From positions 370,499 through 434,498 of the forward strand of contig NZ_MDKB01000002.1 of NCBI RefSeq assembly GCF_001715295.1: a DNA stretch of 64,000 nt, read 5' to 3'. Each line of letters starts with the position of its first letter. Within the stretch, counting starts at the first letter, position 1. This DNA comes from Streptomyces griseus (GTDB lineage: Bacteria; Actinomycetota; Actinomycetes; Streptomycetales; Streptomycetaceae). The notes beneath the pieces were generated by a model. That model was not told the DNA's origin and searched no databases. It saw only the letters and a program-made list of their open reading frames with translations. Shown piece by piece: positions 19,747 through 28,150 of the stretch. Position numbers and translations under genes: made by a program.

Positions 19747-21417
19747 ATGCGCCTTCCCCGTACCCGCCCCCGCAGCCTGGCCGGCCAGCTCTTCGCGATG
19801 CAGGCCCTGCTGGTGGCCCTGGTCGTGGCCGGATGCGCCTTCTTCGCCTACGCCTCGGGGCGGGCCCGGGCGGAGGAGACCGCCGCCCGCCAGGTGCGGG
19901 GGGTCGCCCTCGCGATGGCCGGATCTCCGTCCGTACGTGAGGCGATCCGTACCCCCGATCCGTCCGCCGCACTCCAGCCGTACGCGGAACGGGTCCGGGC
20001 GGACACCGGCATCGCCTTCATCACGATCATGGACACGGCCGGTGTCCGCTGGACACACCCGGACCCCTCCCAGATCGGCAGGTCCTTCATCGGGCACACC
20101 GAGCAGGCCCTGCGCGGCGAGACGTTCACGGAGACGTACACCGGCACGCTGGGGCCCTCCATACGGGTGGTCACGCCGATCCGCGACGGCGGCCGGGTCG
20201 TCGGGCTGGTCAGCGCGGGCATCACCGTCGAGCGCGTCTCCACCCAGGTGCGGGAGCAGCTCGGCGCGCTGGCCGCCGCGGCGGGCGGCGCCCTGGCGCT
20301 CGGTGGGCTCGGTACGTACGTCATCAACGCCAGGCTGCGGCGGCACACGCACGGGATGAACGCCCAGGAGCTCAGCCGGATGCACGACTACCACGAGGCC
20401 ACCCTGCACGCGGTGCGGGAGGGGCTGCTGATGCTGGACGGGCGGCGCCGTATCGCGCTGATCAACGACGCCGGCCGGGAGCTGCTGGGGCTCGGTCCGG
20501 ACGCGGTGGGACGGACGGTCGACCAGCTGGCACTGCCCGCGCCGCTGACCGGGGCGCTCCTGGCCTCGGGGCCACGCGTCGACGAGGTCCATCTGACGGC
20601 GGACCGGGTGATCGTCGTGAACACCAGTCCCGTGGTCGGCGGCGAGCGGCGCGGCACGGTGGTGACCCTGCGGGACCACACGGAGCTGCAGGCGCTGTCC
20701 GGGGAGCTCGACTCCGAGCGCGGTTTCACGCAGGCGCTCCGGTCGCAGGCGCACGAGGCCGCGAACCGGCTGCACACCGTGGTGTCGCTGATCGAACTGG
20801 GCCGGGTCGAGGAGGCGGTGGAGTTCGCCACGGCGGAGCTGGAGCTGGCGCAGGTCCTCACCGACCGGGTCGTCGGCGCGGTCGGTGAGCCGGTACTGGC
20901 CGCGCTGCTGCTCGGCAAGGCGGCACAGGCGAACGAGCGCGGTGTGGAACTGGTGCTCGGGGAGGACAGTCTCATCGACGACGGGGCACTGCCGTGTTCG
21001 CTCGCACCGCGCGACCTGGTGACCATCCTCGGCAACCTGATCGACAACGCGGTGGAGGCCTCCTCGGACGCGTCGACGGGAGGCGCCGCGGCGGCGGGGG
21101 GCGGCGACGGATCCGTGCCGGCGCAGCGTGGCGCGACGCGGGCCCTGGTCACCGTCACCGCGCTGACCGACGCGGACGGTCTGCTGCTGCGGGTGGCGGA
21201 CACGGGCGGGGGCATCGGCCCGCAGGACGCCGACGAGGTGTTCGAGCGCGGCTGGACCACACACGGCGCGGGACGCGGCCTGGGGCTGGCGCTCGTACGG
21301 CAGGCCGTCCACCGCAACGGGGGGACGGTCGCTCTGGGGCGGTCCGCGGACGGCGGCGCGGAGTTCACGGTACGGCTTCCCCTGGCGGGCCGCCCGGCGC
21401 GGGTGGTCACCGCATGA
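19747..21417 (+). CDS. CitA/DcuS-type sensor histidine kinase
   Basis: 556 residues: TM1 (~15-38), a periplasmic Cache/PAS sensor (VRADTGIAFITIMDTAGVRW), TM2 near ~180-200, a cytoplasmic PAS, then an SpoB-like H-box (SQAHEAANRLHTVVSLIELG, His is the phospho-acceptor) and HATPase_c (NLIDNAVEAS, GRGLGLALVRQ). An unusual Gly/Ala-rich insertion (~residues 440-460) lies inside the ATPase domain. ATG 19747 chosen because the preceding in-frame codons are not coding-like. Overlaps the response regulator by ATGA. Predicted to sense a carboxylate and control the neighbouring symporter. Confidence 0.93.
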   Translation: MRLPRTRPRSLAGQLFAMQALLVALVVAGCAFFAYASGRARAEETAARQVRGVALAMAGSPSVREAIRTPDPSAALQPYAERVRADTGIAFITIMDTAGVRWTHPDPSQIGRSFIGHTEQALRGETFTETYTGTLGPSIRVVTPIRDGGRVVGLVSAGITVERVSTQVREQLGALAAAAGGALALGGLGTYVINARLRRHTHGMNAQELSRMHDYHEATLHAVREGLLMLDGRRRIALINDAGRELLGLGPDAVGRTVDQLALPAPLTGALLASGPRVDEVHLTADRVIVVNTSPVVGGERRGTVVTLRDHTELQALSGELDSERGFTQALRSQAHEAANRLHTVVSLIELGRVEEAVEFATAELELAQVLTDRVVGAVGEPVLAALLLGKAAQANERGVELVLGEDSLIDDGALPCSLAPRDLVTILGNLIDNAVEASSDASTGGAAAAGGGDGSVPAQRGATRALVTVTALTDADGLLLRVADTGGGIGPQDADEVFERGWTTHGAGRGLGLALVRQAVHRNGGTVALGRSADGGAEFTVRLPLAGRPARVVTA

Positions 21418-22088
21418 TCCGGGTGCTGATCGTCGAGGACGATCCCGTCGCCGCGGACGCCCATCAGCTGTACGTGGGCCGGGTCCCCGGTTTCGAGGTG
21501 GCCGCCGTCGCCCACACCCGGGCGGCGGCCGTACGCGTGCTGGACCGGATGCCGGTGGACCTGCTGCTGCTGGACCTGTACCTGCCCGACGGGCACGGGC
21601 TGCAGCTACTGCGCTCGCTGCGGGCCGCGGGGCACGGTGCCGACGTGATCGCGGTGACGTCGGCGCGGGATCTGGCGGTGGTGCGGGAAGGGGTGTCGCT
21701 CGGCGTCGTGCAGTACGTGCTGAAACCGTTCACCTACCCCACCCTGCGCGACCGGCTCGTGCGGTACGCCGAGTTCCGGGCGGCGGCCGGTGAGGCCAGC
21801 GGCCAGGACGAGGTGGACCGGGCTCTGGCCGCTCTGCGGGTCTCCCGGCCGGCCACGCTGCCCAAGGGGCTGAGCGGGCCGACCCTGGAGGCGGTGACCA
21901 CGGCGCTGCGGGCGTCCGCGGAGGGGCTGACGGCCTCGGCCGCCGGGGAGGAGCTGGGCATCTCCCGGATCACCGCGCGCCGCTATCTGGAACATCTGGT
22001 GGCGGCCGACCGTGCCGAGCGGCGGCCCAGCTACGGTCAGGTGGGCCGGCCCGAGCTGCACTACCGATGGGTGGCCGAAACTCGCTGA
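21414..22088 (+). CDS. CitB/DcuR-type response regulator
   Basis: 224 residues: receiver domain with acidic pocket (VEDDPVAA), phospho-acceptor Asp in LLLLDLYLPDGHG, Thr/Ser switch (VTSARD) and Lys in YVLKPFTY. The C-terminal DNA-binding domain has a CitT-like HTH (AAGEELGISRITARRYLEHL). Translation coupled to the kinase by ATGA overlap. Confidence 0.94.
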   Translation: MIRVLIVEDDPVAADAHQLYVGRVPGFEVAAVAHTRAAAVRVLDRMPVDLLLLDLYLPDGHGLQLLRSLRAAGHGADVIAVTSARDLAVVREGVSLGVVQYVLKPFTYPTLRDRLVRYAEFRAAAGEASGQDEVDRALAALRVSRPATLPKGLSGPTLEAVTTALRASAEGLTASAAGEELGISRITARRYLEHLVAADRAERRPSYGQVGRPELHYRWVAETR

Positions 22089-22141
22089 TCCGTCCGGGGC
22101 CCCCAGCGCGGGTCCACTAGGAGGATCGCACGAAGGGTGAA

Positions 22142-22154
22142 CTGTTAAGAACAG
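22142..22154. promoter_or_regulatory. Inverted repeat upstream of XRE gene
   Basis: CTGTT-AAG-AACAG, perfect 5-bp arms, 40 nt before the GTG of the XRE regulator, in an A/T-richer stretch. Candidate autoregulatory operator. Confidence 0.4.
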
Positions 22155-22193
22155 CCTGTAGCCAGGGCGTTCTCCACCTTCTACGGTGGGGCC

Positions 22194-22877
22194 GTGCACC
22201 CCACTCCACCCTTCAACGCCCCCGCCGCGCGCCGACTCCGCGAGGCGCTGGGAATGGCTCCCGGACATGTTGCGTACGGGCTCGGCGCCCAGTACGGACT
22301 CCGGATCACCGCGGAGACGGTGATGGCCTGGGAGCGCGGAGTCGCGCTGCCCGGCGAACGCGAACTGACCGCCCTCGCAGGCGTGCTGTGGTGTGCGCCC
22401 GGTGAACTGCTGGCCGACGCGAGCACCTTGCGCGAACACCGTGTGGCACGGAACGTCTCGGTGGACGAACTCGCGCGGACACTCGGCATGACGGCCGCCG
22501 CGTATCTGCGCGTCGAGGAGTCGGGCCGCTGGCGCGGCAACGAGCGCCAGGCCGCGGCCCTCCGCGAGGCGCTGGACCTGTCCGCGGCTCAGTTCCTCAC
22601 GGTCACCGGCCGGAACGAGGAGCTGGGCGAGCTGCTGACCAGGGCGGTGACCACGCGCTGGCAGGCGTATGTTCGGCCGGTGGCCAAGCTCGTCCCGCTG
22701 GACCGGGTCCTGGTGCAGAACGTGCTGGAGCAGTTGCACACCGACTACCAGTCCCTGATGGTGTCGACACTGAGCTGGGACACGGCGGGCCGGGACCGCT
22801 CGGGGACGACGGGCGAGGCGGGGCGGAAGTTCCTGGGCCGGGTGGTCGAGCGGTTCTGGCACACGGCGGGCATCTGA
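22194..22877 (+). CDS. Helix-turn-helix (XRE-like) regulator
   Basis: 227 residues with two HTH_XRE-like segments: ARRLREALGMAPGHVAYGLG...TVMAWERGVALPGE, and RNVSVDELARTLGMTAAAYLR. The C-terminal half is helical (EELGELLTRAVTTRWQAYVR). A standalone gene between the two-component system and pfkA. Target genes cannot be deduced from sequence. GTG start; a weak ribosome site. Confidence 0.85.
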   Translation: MHPTPPFNAPAARRLREALGMAPGHVAYGLGAQYGLRITAETVMAWERGVALPGERELTALAGVLWCAPGELLADASTLREHRVARNVSVDELARTLGMTAAAYLRVEESGRWRGNERQAAALREALDLSAAQFLTVTGRNEELGELLTRAVTTRWQAYVRPVAKLVPLDRVLVQNVLEQLHTDYQSLMVSTLSWDTAGRDRSGTTGEAGRKFLGRVVERFWHTAGI

Positions 22878-22979
22878 CCCGGCCCGGCCTGCTCGGGCCG
22901 GGCCGGGCGGCCGGGCGGGAAACAGGCCGGGAGGAAACGGGCGGGGGCGGACGGGGGCCAGGCCGGGCGCACGCCGACC

Positions 22980-23273
22980 GGGCGCGCGCCGACCGGAGGC
23001 CCCCCCCCGGCGGCCCACCGCGGGCCCGCACGGCGCTTGCGCCCCGGTGGCGGGCGTCACCGGCAAGCCCGTGCCGCCCGGGAAGTCCGGGACCGGCCAG
23101 AAGACCGACTCGGCCTCGTACATCCGGCCGGGCGCACAACGACCGGCGGCCCACCGCGGGCCCGCACGGCGCTTGCGCCCCGGTGGCGGGCGTCACCGGC
23201 ACCGACAGGCCCGTGTCCCCGGGGAAGACCAGGAACCGGTCAGAAGACCGACTCGGCCTCGTACATCCGGCCG
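22980..23273. repeat. Direct duplication including the pfkA 3' end
   Basis: About 130-140 bp present twice: copy 1 ~22980-23130, copy 2 ~23131-23273. Both contain the same GC-rich segment followed by the reverse-strand last codons of pfkA (GRMYEAESVF). Copy 2 is the live end of pfkA; copy 1 carries a displaced duplicate of the C-terminal coding sequence with further matching sequence. Differences between copies (a few indels and substitutions) show the event is not brand new. Confidence 0.85.
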
Positions 23274-24265
23274 ATCGGCACGGTCTTCAGCCGGGTCACG
23301 GCGTCCGCGAGCGGGGCCATCACGATGTCGGTGCCGCGCAGCGCCGTCATACGGCCGAAGTCTCCGCGGTGCACGGCCTCGACCGCGTTCCAGCCGAAGC
23401 GCGTCGCGAGCACCCGGTCGTACGCGGTGGGGGTGCCGCCGCGCTGCACGTGGCCGAGGATGACCGGCCGGGCCTCCTTGCCGAGGCGCAGTTCCAGCTC
23501 GGTGGCGAGGCGGTTGCCGATGCCCTGGAAGCGCTCGTGGCCGAACTGGTCGATCTCACCCTTGGCGTACGGCATGGAGCCCTCGGCCGGATGCGCGCCC
23601 TCGGCGACACAGATGACGGCGAACTTCTTGCCCCGCGCGAAGCGTTCCTCGACCATCTTGACCAGGTCGTCGACCTGGAAGCGCCGCTCCGGCAGGCAGA
23701 TGCCGTGGGCGCCGCCTGCCATGCCGGACTCCAGCGCGATCCAGCCCGCGTGGCGGCCCATGACCTCGACGACCATGACCCGCTGATGCGACTCGGCGGT
23801 GGTCTTGAGACGGTCTATGGCCTCCGTCGCGACACCCACCGCCGTGTCGAAACCGAAGGTGCGGTCGGTCGCGGAGATGTCGTTGTCGATCGTCTTCGGG
23901 ACACCCACGACGGGCATTCCGGCGTCCGACAGCATCCGGGCCGCGGTCAGCGTGCCCTCGCCGCCGATCGGGATGAGGGCGTCGATGCCGTAACGCCGGG
24001 AGAGCTCCTCGCAGTTCTCCGCGGCTTCGCGCAGCCGGTGACGCTCCAGCCGGGCCGAGCCCAGGATCGTACCGCCACGGGCCAGGATGCCGCTGACCGC
24101 ATTGAGGTCGAGGGGGCGGAAGTGGCCGTCGAGGAGGCCCTTGAACCCGTCCTCGAAGCCGATCACTTCGTCGCCGTGCCCCACGACCGCGCGGTGCACG
24201 ACCGACCGGATCACGGCGTTCAGGCCGGGGCAGTCCCCGCCTGCGGTGAGAATTCCGATGCGCAT
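23240..24265 (-). CDS. pfkA: ATP-dependent 6-phosphofructokinase
   Basis: Phosphorylates fructose-6-phosphate in glycolysis. 341 residues. GILTAGGDCPGLNAVI is the nucleotide-binding start and PIGGEGTLTAA carries the Gly that marks ATP rather than PPi use. PKTIDND has the catalytic Asp but a Lys where E. coli PfkA has Gly, a feature otherwise common in PPi enzymes. MGRHAGWIAL and HVQRGGTPTAYDR are substrate-binding motifs. ATG 24265 has an AGGAG-type site upstream. The gene's 3' end is duplicated just downstream (22980-23273). Confidence 0.95.
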   Translation of the reverse strand: MRIGILTAGGDCPGLNAVIRSVVHRAVVGHGDEVIGFEDGFKGLLDGHFRPLDLNAVSGILARGGTILGSARLERHRLREAAENCEELSRRYGIDALIPIGGEGTLTAARMLSDAGMPVVGVPKTIDNDISATDRTFGFDTAVGVATEAIDRLKTTAESHQRVMVVEVMGRHAGWIALESGMAGGAHGICLPERRFQVDDLVKMVEERFARGKKFAVICVAEGAHPAEGSMPYAKGEIDQFGHERFQGIGNRLATELELRLGKEARPVILGHVQRGGTPTAYDRVLATRFGWNAVEAVHRGDFGRMTALRGTDIVMAPLADAVTRLKTVPIGRMYEAESVF

Positions 24266-24294
24266 CCTGCTCTGTCTCCTGCTCGCTGAGGGCG

Positions 24295-24469
24295 GTCCCG
24301 TAGTCCCTGGTGGATCAGCGCACGGCGTCGGACGGCGGAGTGCGCCTCCCGGGCCGGGGGGCACCGCGCGAGGCGGAGACACGTCCGCATACCGGATGTA
24401 TCCGGGCGTTCCGGCGACGCGGCGAGGCGCCGGGGCTGTCGCCACGCGCCCGCCGAGGGGTTACGGGAC
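24295..24469. repeat. Dispersed intergenic repeat, copy 1
   Basis: Bounded by 8-bp inverted ends GTCCCGTA / TACGGGAC. The internal core shares an identical 20-mer (24381-24400) and flanking near-identical segments with the copy at 48577-48722. It sits between divergent pfkA and pta. Not coding. Confidence 0.75.
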
Positions 24470-24759
24470 AGCCCATGGTGCCAGGCCTCCGGGGGCCCCG
24501 CGTGGAAACACCCGTACCGTGAGCCGTCACGATTGTCCCACGCCGTCCGGGGCACCCGCGCTTCCGGCTTCCGTGGGCCGCTGCGGCGGTGGGGCCCGGG
24601 GCGGCCCCGCGCGGGTGCTTCCCACCGGGCGACGGACCTGCCCCCGTAGGTATCGTCGAGGGGGCAATGCCGGGGCGCGTCCCGACTGTGGCGTCATCTG
24701 CCCGGAGGGCAGGTGGACCTTCGGGACAGACTCTGGCCGGACAGGACGGGAGAGCACGC

Positions 24760-26832
24760 GTGGCGCGCAGCGTGTACGTGACCGGGATCGACCGGGGAGA
24801 CGGCCGTCAGGTCGTCGACCTGGGAGTCATGGAGCTACTGACGCGTCAGGTCGACCGGGTCGGTGTCTTCCGGCCGCTGGTCCACGACGGGCCGGATCGG
24901 CTGTTCGAACTGCTGCGGGCCCGCTACCGGCTCTCGCAGAGCCCGGAGACCGTCTACGGCATGGACTACCACGAGGCGTCCGCGATCCAGGCGGAGAAGG
25001 GGACCGACGAGCTCGTCTCCCGGCTCGTCGAGCGCTTCCACCGGGTGGCCCGCGACTACGAGGTGGTACTGGTACTCGGCAGCGACTACGCCGCCACGCA
25101 GCTCCCGGACGAACTGGCGCTCAACGCCCGGTTCGCCAACGAGTTCGGCGCCTCGGTGATCGCCGTGGTCGGCGGCCAGGGCCAGGACGCGGAGTCCGTG
25201 CGCTCCGAGACGCGCAACGCCTACCGGGCCTACTCCGGGCTCGGCTGCGATGTCCTGGCGGTCATCGTGAACCGGGTGGCGTCCGAGGTCCGCGAGGAGC
25301 TCGCGGAGCACCTGGCGGCCACCCTCCCGGTCCCCTGTTCGGTCCTCCCCGACGATCCGGCCCTCTCGGCGCCCACCGTCGCCCAGATCACCTCCGCGCT
25401 CGGCGGGACGGTGCTGCTGGGCGACGACTCGGGGCTGGCGCGCGACGCGCTGGACTTCGTCTTCGGCGGCGCGATGCTGCCCAACCTCCTCAAGGCGCTC
25501 ACCCCGGGCTGTCTCGTCGTCACCCCCGGCGACCGGGCCGACCTGGTCGTCGGCTCGCTCGCCGCGCACAGCGCCGGCACCCCGCCGATCGCGGGCGTCC
25601 TGCTGACCCTGGACGAGCGCCCCGGCGAGGAGATACTCAGGCTGGCCGCCCGCCTCGCACCGGGAACCCCGGTCGTCGCGGTGGCCGGCGGCTCCTTCCC
25701 CACCGCGGGCGAGCTGTTCGCCCTGGAGGGCAAGCTGAACGCGGCGACGCCCCGCAAGGCGGAGACGGCACTCGGCCTCTTCGAGCGCCATGTGGACACC
25801 GGCGCCCTGCTGGAGCGGATCTCGGTGGCCCGCAGCGGCCGGGTCACCCCCATGATGTTCGAGCACGAACTCCTCGAGCAGGCCCGCGCCGACCGCCGCC
25901 GTGTCGTCCTCCCGGAGGGCACCGAGGAACGCGTCCTGCGCGCCGCCGACGTGCTGCTGCGCCGCGACGTCTGCGACCTGACCCTCCTCGGCGACGTGGA
26001 CGTCATCCGTAAGAAGGCCGCGGACCTCGGGGTCGATCTCGCCGGGACCCAGCTGATCGACCCCCGGACCTCCGAGCTGCGCCAGGGCTTCGCCGAGCAG
26101 TACGCCCTGCTGCGCGCGCACCGCGGAGTGACGGCCGAGCTCGCCTACGACATCGTCTCGGACGTCAACTACTTCGGCACGCTGATGGTCCAGGAGGGTT
26201 TCGCGGACGGCATGGTCTCCGGCTCGGTGCACTCCACCGCGGCGACGATCCGCCCGGCGTTCGAGATCATCAAGACGAAGCCGGGGGCCTCGATCGTGTC
26301 CTCGGTCTTCTTCATGTGCCTCGCCGACCGCGTCCTGGTGTACGGCGACTGCGCGGTCAACCCGGATCCGGACGCGGAGCAGCTCGCGGACATCGCGGTC
26401 CAGTCGGCGGTCACCGCGGCCCGCTTCGGCGTGGAGCCCCGGATCGCGATGCTGTCGTACTCGACGGGCTCCTCGGGCACGGGCGCCGACGTCGACAAGG
26501 TGCGCCAGGCCACCGAGCGGGTGCGCGTCTCCCGGCCGGACCTGCGGATCGAGGGCCCCATCCAGTACGACGCCGCGGTCGAGCCGAGCGTCGCCGCGAC
26601 CAAGCTCCCGATGTCGGAGGTCGCGGGCAAGGCGACCGTGCTGGTCTTCCCGGACCTCAACACCGGCAACAACACGTACAAGGCGGTGCAGCGTTCGGCC
26701 GGCGCCGTCGCCGTGGGCCCGGTGCTGCAGGGGCTGCGCAAGCCGGTCAACGACCTGTCGCGCGGGGCTCTGGTGCAGGACATCGTGAACACGGTGGCCA
26801 TCACGGCGATCCAGGCGCAGGACGAGAAGTGA
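24760..26832 (+). CDS. pta: Phosphate acetyltransferase
   Basis: Converts acetyl-CoA and phosphate to acetyl-phosphate. 690 residues, the long form: N-terminal BioD-like P-loop-derived domain, a middle DRTGG domain (~residues 220-330), and a C-terminal PTA catalytic domain from ~370 (RRVVLPEGTEERVLRAA, DGMVSGSVHSTAATIRPA, LSYSTGSSGTG). GTG 24760 chosen because GGGAG sits 8 nt upstream; it gives VARSVYVTGIDRGDG. 41 nt before ackA, so one operon. Confidence 0.95.
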   Translation: MARSVYVTGIDRGDGRQVVDLGVMELLTRQVDRVGVFRPLVHDGPDRLFELLRARYRLSQSPETVYGMDYHEASAIQAEKGTDELVSRLVERFHRVARDYEVVLVLGSDYAATQLPDELALNARFANEFGASVIAVVGGQGQDAESVRSETRNAYRAYSGLGCDVLAVIVNRVASEVREELAEHLAATLPVPCSVLPDDPALSAPTVAQITSALGGTVLLGDDSGLARDALDFVFGGAMLPNLLKALTPGCLVVTPGDRADLVVGSLAAHSAGTPPIAGVLLTLDERPGEEILRLAARLAPGTPVVAVAGGSFPTAGELFALEGKLNAATPRKAETALGLFERHVDTGALLERISVARSGRVTPMMFEHELLEQARADRRRVVLPEGTEERVLRAADVLLRRDVCDLTLLGDVDVIRKKAADLGVDLAGTQLIDPRTSELRQGFAEQYALLRAHRGVTAELAYDIVSDVNYFGTLMVQEGFADGMVSGSVHSTAATIRPAFEIIKTKPGASIVSSVFFMCLADRVLVYGDCAVNPDPDAEQLADIAVQSAVTAARFGVEPRIAMLSYSTGSSGTGADVDKVRQATERVRVSRPDLRIEGPIQYDAAVEPSVAATKLPMSEVAGKATVLVFPDLNTGNNTYKAVQRSAGAVAVGPVLQGLRKPVNDLSRGALVQDIVNTVAITAIQAQDEK

Positions 26833-26873
26833 CCCCGACGACCCCCGATCTCCCCAGCGAAGGTTCGCGCTCC

Positions 26874-28076
26874 ATGACTGACCCCCACCGCGTACTCGTA
26901 CTCAACTCCGGCTCCTCGTCGGTGAAGTACCAGCTCCTGGACATGCGCGACCGGTCGCGGCTGGCGACCGGCCTGGTCGAGCGGATCGGTGAGGCGACCT
27001 CCCGGCTGGTGCACACACCGGCCGCCGGCCAGGTCCGCGAGCGGACCGGCCGGATCGCCGACCACGAACAGGCGCTGAAGGCCGCCGCCCGGGAACTCGC
27101 GGCCGACGGGCTCGGCCTGGACTCCCCCGAGCTCGCGGCGATCGGGCACCGGGTGGTGCACGGCGGGCTGAGGTTCTCGGAGCCCACCGTCATCACGGAC
27201 GAGGTCCTGACGGAGATCGAGCGCCTGGTACCGGTGGCCCCCCTGCACAATCCGGCGAACATCACCGGCATCCGCACCGCCCAGGCACTGCGCCCCGACC
27301 TGCCGCAGGTCGCGGTCTTCGACACGGCCTTCCACACGACGATCCCGGAGCACGCGGCGCGGTACGCCATCGATGTGGCGACCGCGGACGCGCACCGCAT
27401 CCGCCGCTACGGCTTCCACGGCACCTCGCACGCCTACGTCTCGCGCCGGACGGCGGAGCTGCTGGACCGGCCCGTGGCGGACGTGAACGTGATCGTGCTG
27501 CACCTGGGCAACGGCGCCTCGGCCTCCGCGGTGGCGGCCGGCCGGTGCGTGGAGACGTCCATGGGACTGACCCCCTTGGAAGGGCTGGTCATGGGTACAC
27601 GTTCGGGGGACATCGATCCGGCGGTCACCTTTCACCTGAAGCGGGTGGCGGGGATGTCGGCCGACGAGATCGACGTCCTGCTGAACAAGAAGAGCGGTCT
27701 GGTCGGCCTGTGCGGCGACAACGACATGCGGGAGATCCGGCGCCGGGTGGACGAGGGCGACGAGCGCGCGGCGCTCGCGTTCGCCATCTACGTCCACCGG
27801 CTGAAGAAGTACATCGGCGCCTATTCGGCGGTCCTCGGCCGGGTGGACGCCGTGGCCTTCACGGCGGGGATCGGGGAGAACTCGGCTCCGGTGCGGGAGG
27901 CTGCGATCGCGGGACTGGAGGGCTTCGGTCTCGCGGTGGACCCGGTCCGCAACGCCGCACGGTCCGGCGAACCGCGGCTGATCTCCCCCGAGGGCGCGGG
28001 GGTGGCCGTGGCCGTGGTGCCTACGGACGAGGAGCTGGAGATCGCCGGCCAGACCTTCGCACTGGTCCACAACTGA
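26874..28076 (+). CDS. ackA: Acetate kinase
   Basis: Makes acetate and ATP from acetyl-phosphate. 400 residues with all family signatures: VLNSGSSSVKYQLL, HRVVHGGLRFSE, FDTAFHTTIPEHAARYAI, YGFHGTSHAYVS, HLGNGASASAV and TAGIGENSAPVRE. ATG 26874 follows AGCGAAGG at ~15 nt. Forms the Pta-AckA acetate pathway with the gene upstream. The stop is followed by 74 nt and then pyk. Confidence 0.96.
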   Translation: MTDPHRVLVLNSGSSSVKYQLLDMRDRSRLATGLVERIGEATSRLVHTPAAGQVRERTGRIADHEQALKAAARELAADGLGLDSPELAAIGHRVVHGGLRFSEPTVITDEVLTEIERLVPVAPLHNPANITGIRTAQALRPDLPQVAVFDTAFHTTIPEHAARYAIDVATADAHRIRRYGFHGTSHAYVSRRTAELLDRPVADVNVIVLHLGNGASASAVAAGRCVETSMGLTPLEGLVMGTRSGDIDPAVTFHLKRVAGMSADEIDVLLNKKSGLVGLCGDNDMREIRRRVDEGDERAALAFAIYVHRLKKYIGAYSAVLGRVDAVAFTAGIGENSAPVREAAIAGLEGFGLAVDPVRNAARSGEPRLISPEGAGVAVAVVPTDEELEIAGQTFALVHN

Positions 28077-28109
28077 GCGGACCCGCGCCCCTTTGTATCT
28101 TCCACCAGA

Positions 28110-28121
28110 CGGAATATTCCG
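28110..28121. promoter_or_regulatory. 12-bp palindrome in the pyk promoter
   Basis: CGGAATATTCCG is a perfect palindrome about 17 nt upstream of the TAGGAT -10 box, covering the expected -35 position. It is a candidate operator controlling pyruvate kinase; the regulator is unknown. Confidence 0.5.
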
Positions 28122-28137
28122 CAGCGAAACAAACCGA

Positions 28138-28143
28138 TAGGAT
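28138..28143 (+). promoter_or_regulatory. -10 element of pyk
   Basis: TAGGAT ends 7 nt before the ATG at 28151 and no Shine-Dalgarno sequence is present, so the mRNA is probably leaderless. Confidence 0.55.
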
Positions 28144-28150
28144 CCGCCCC

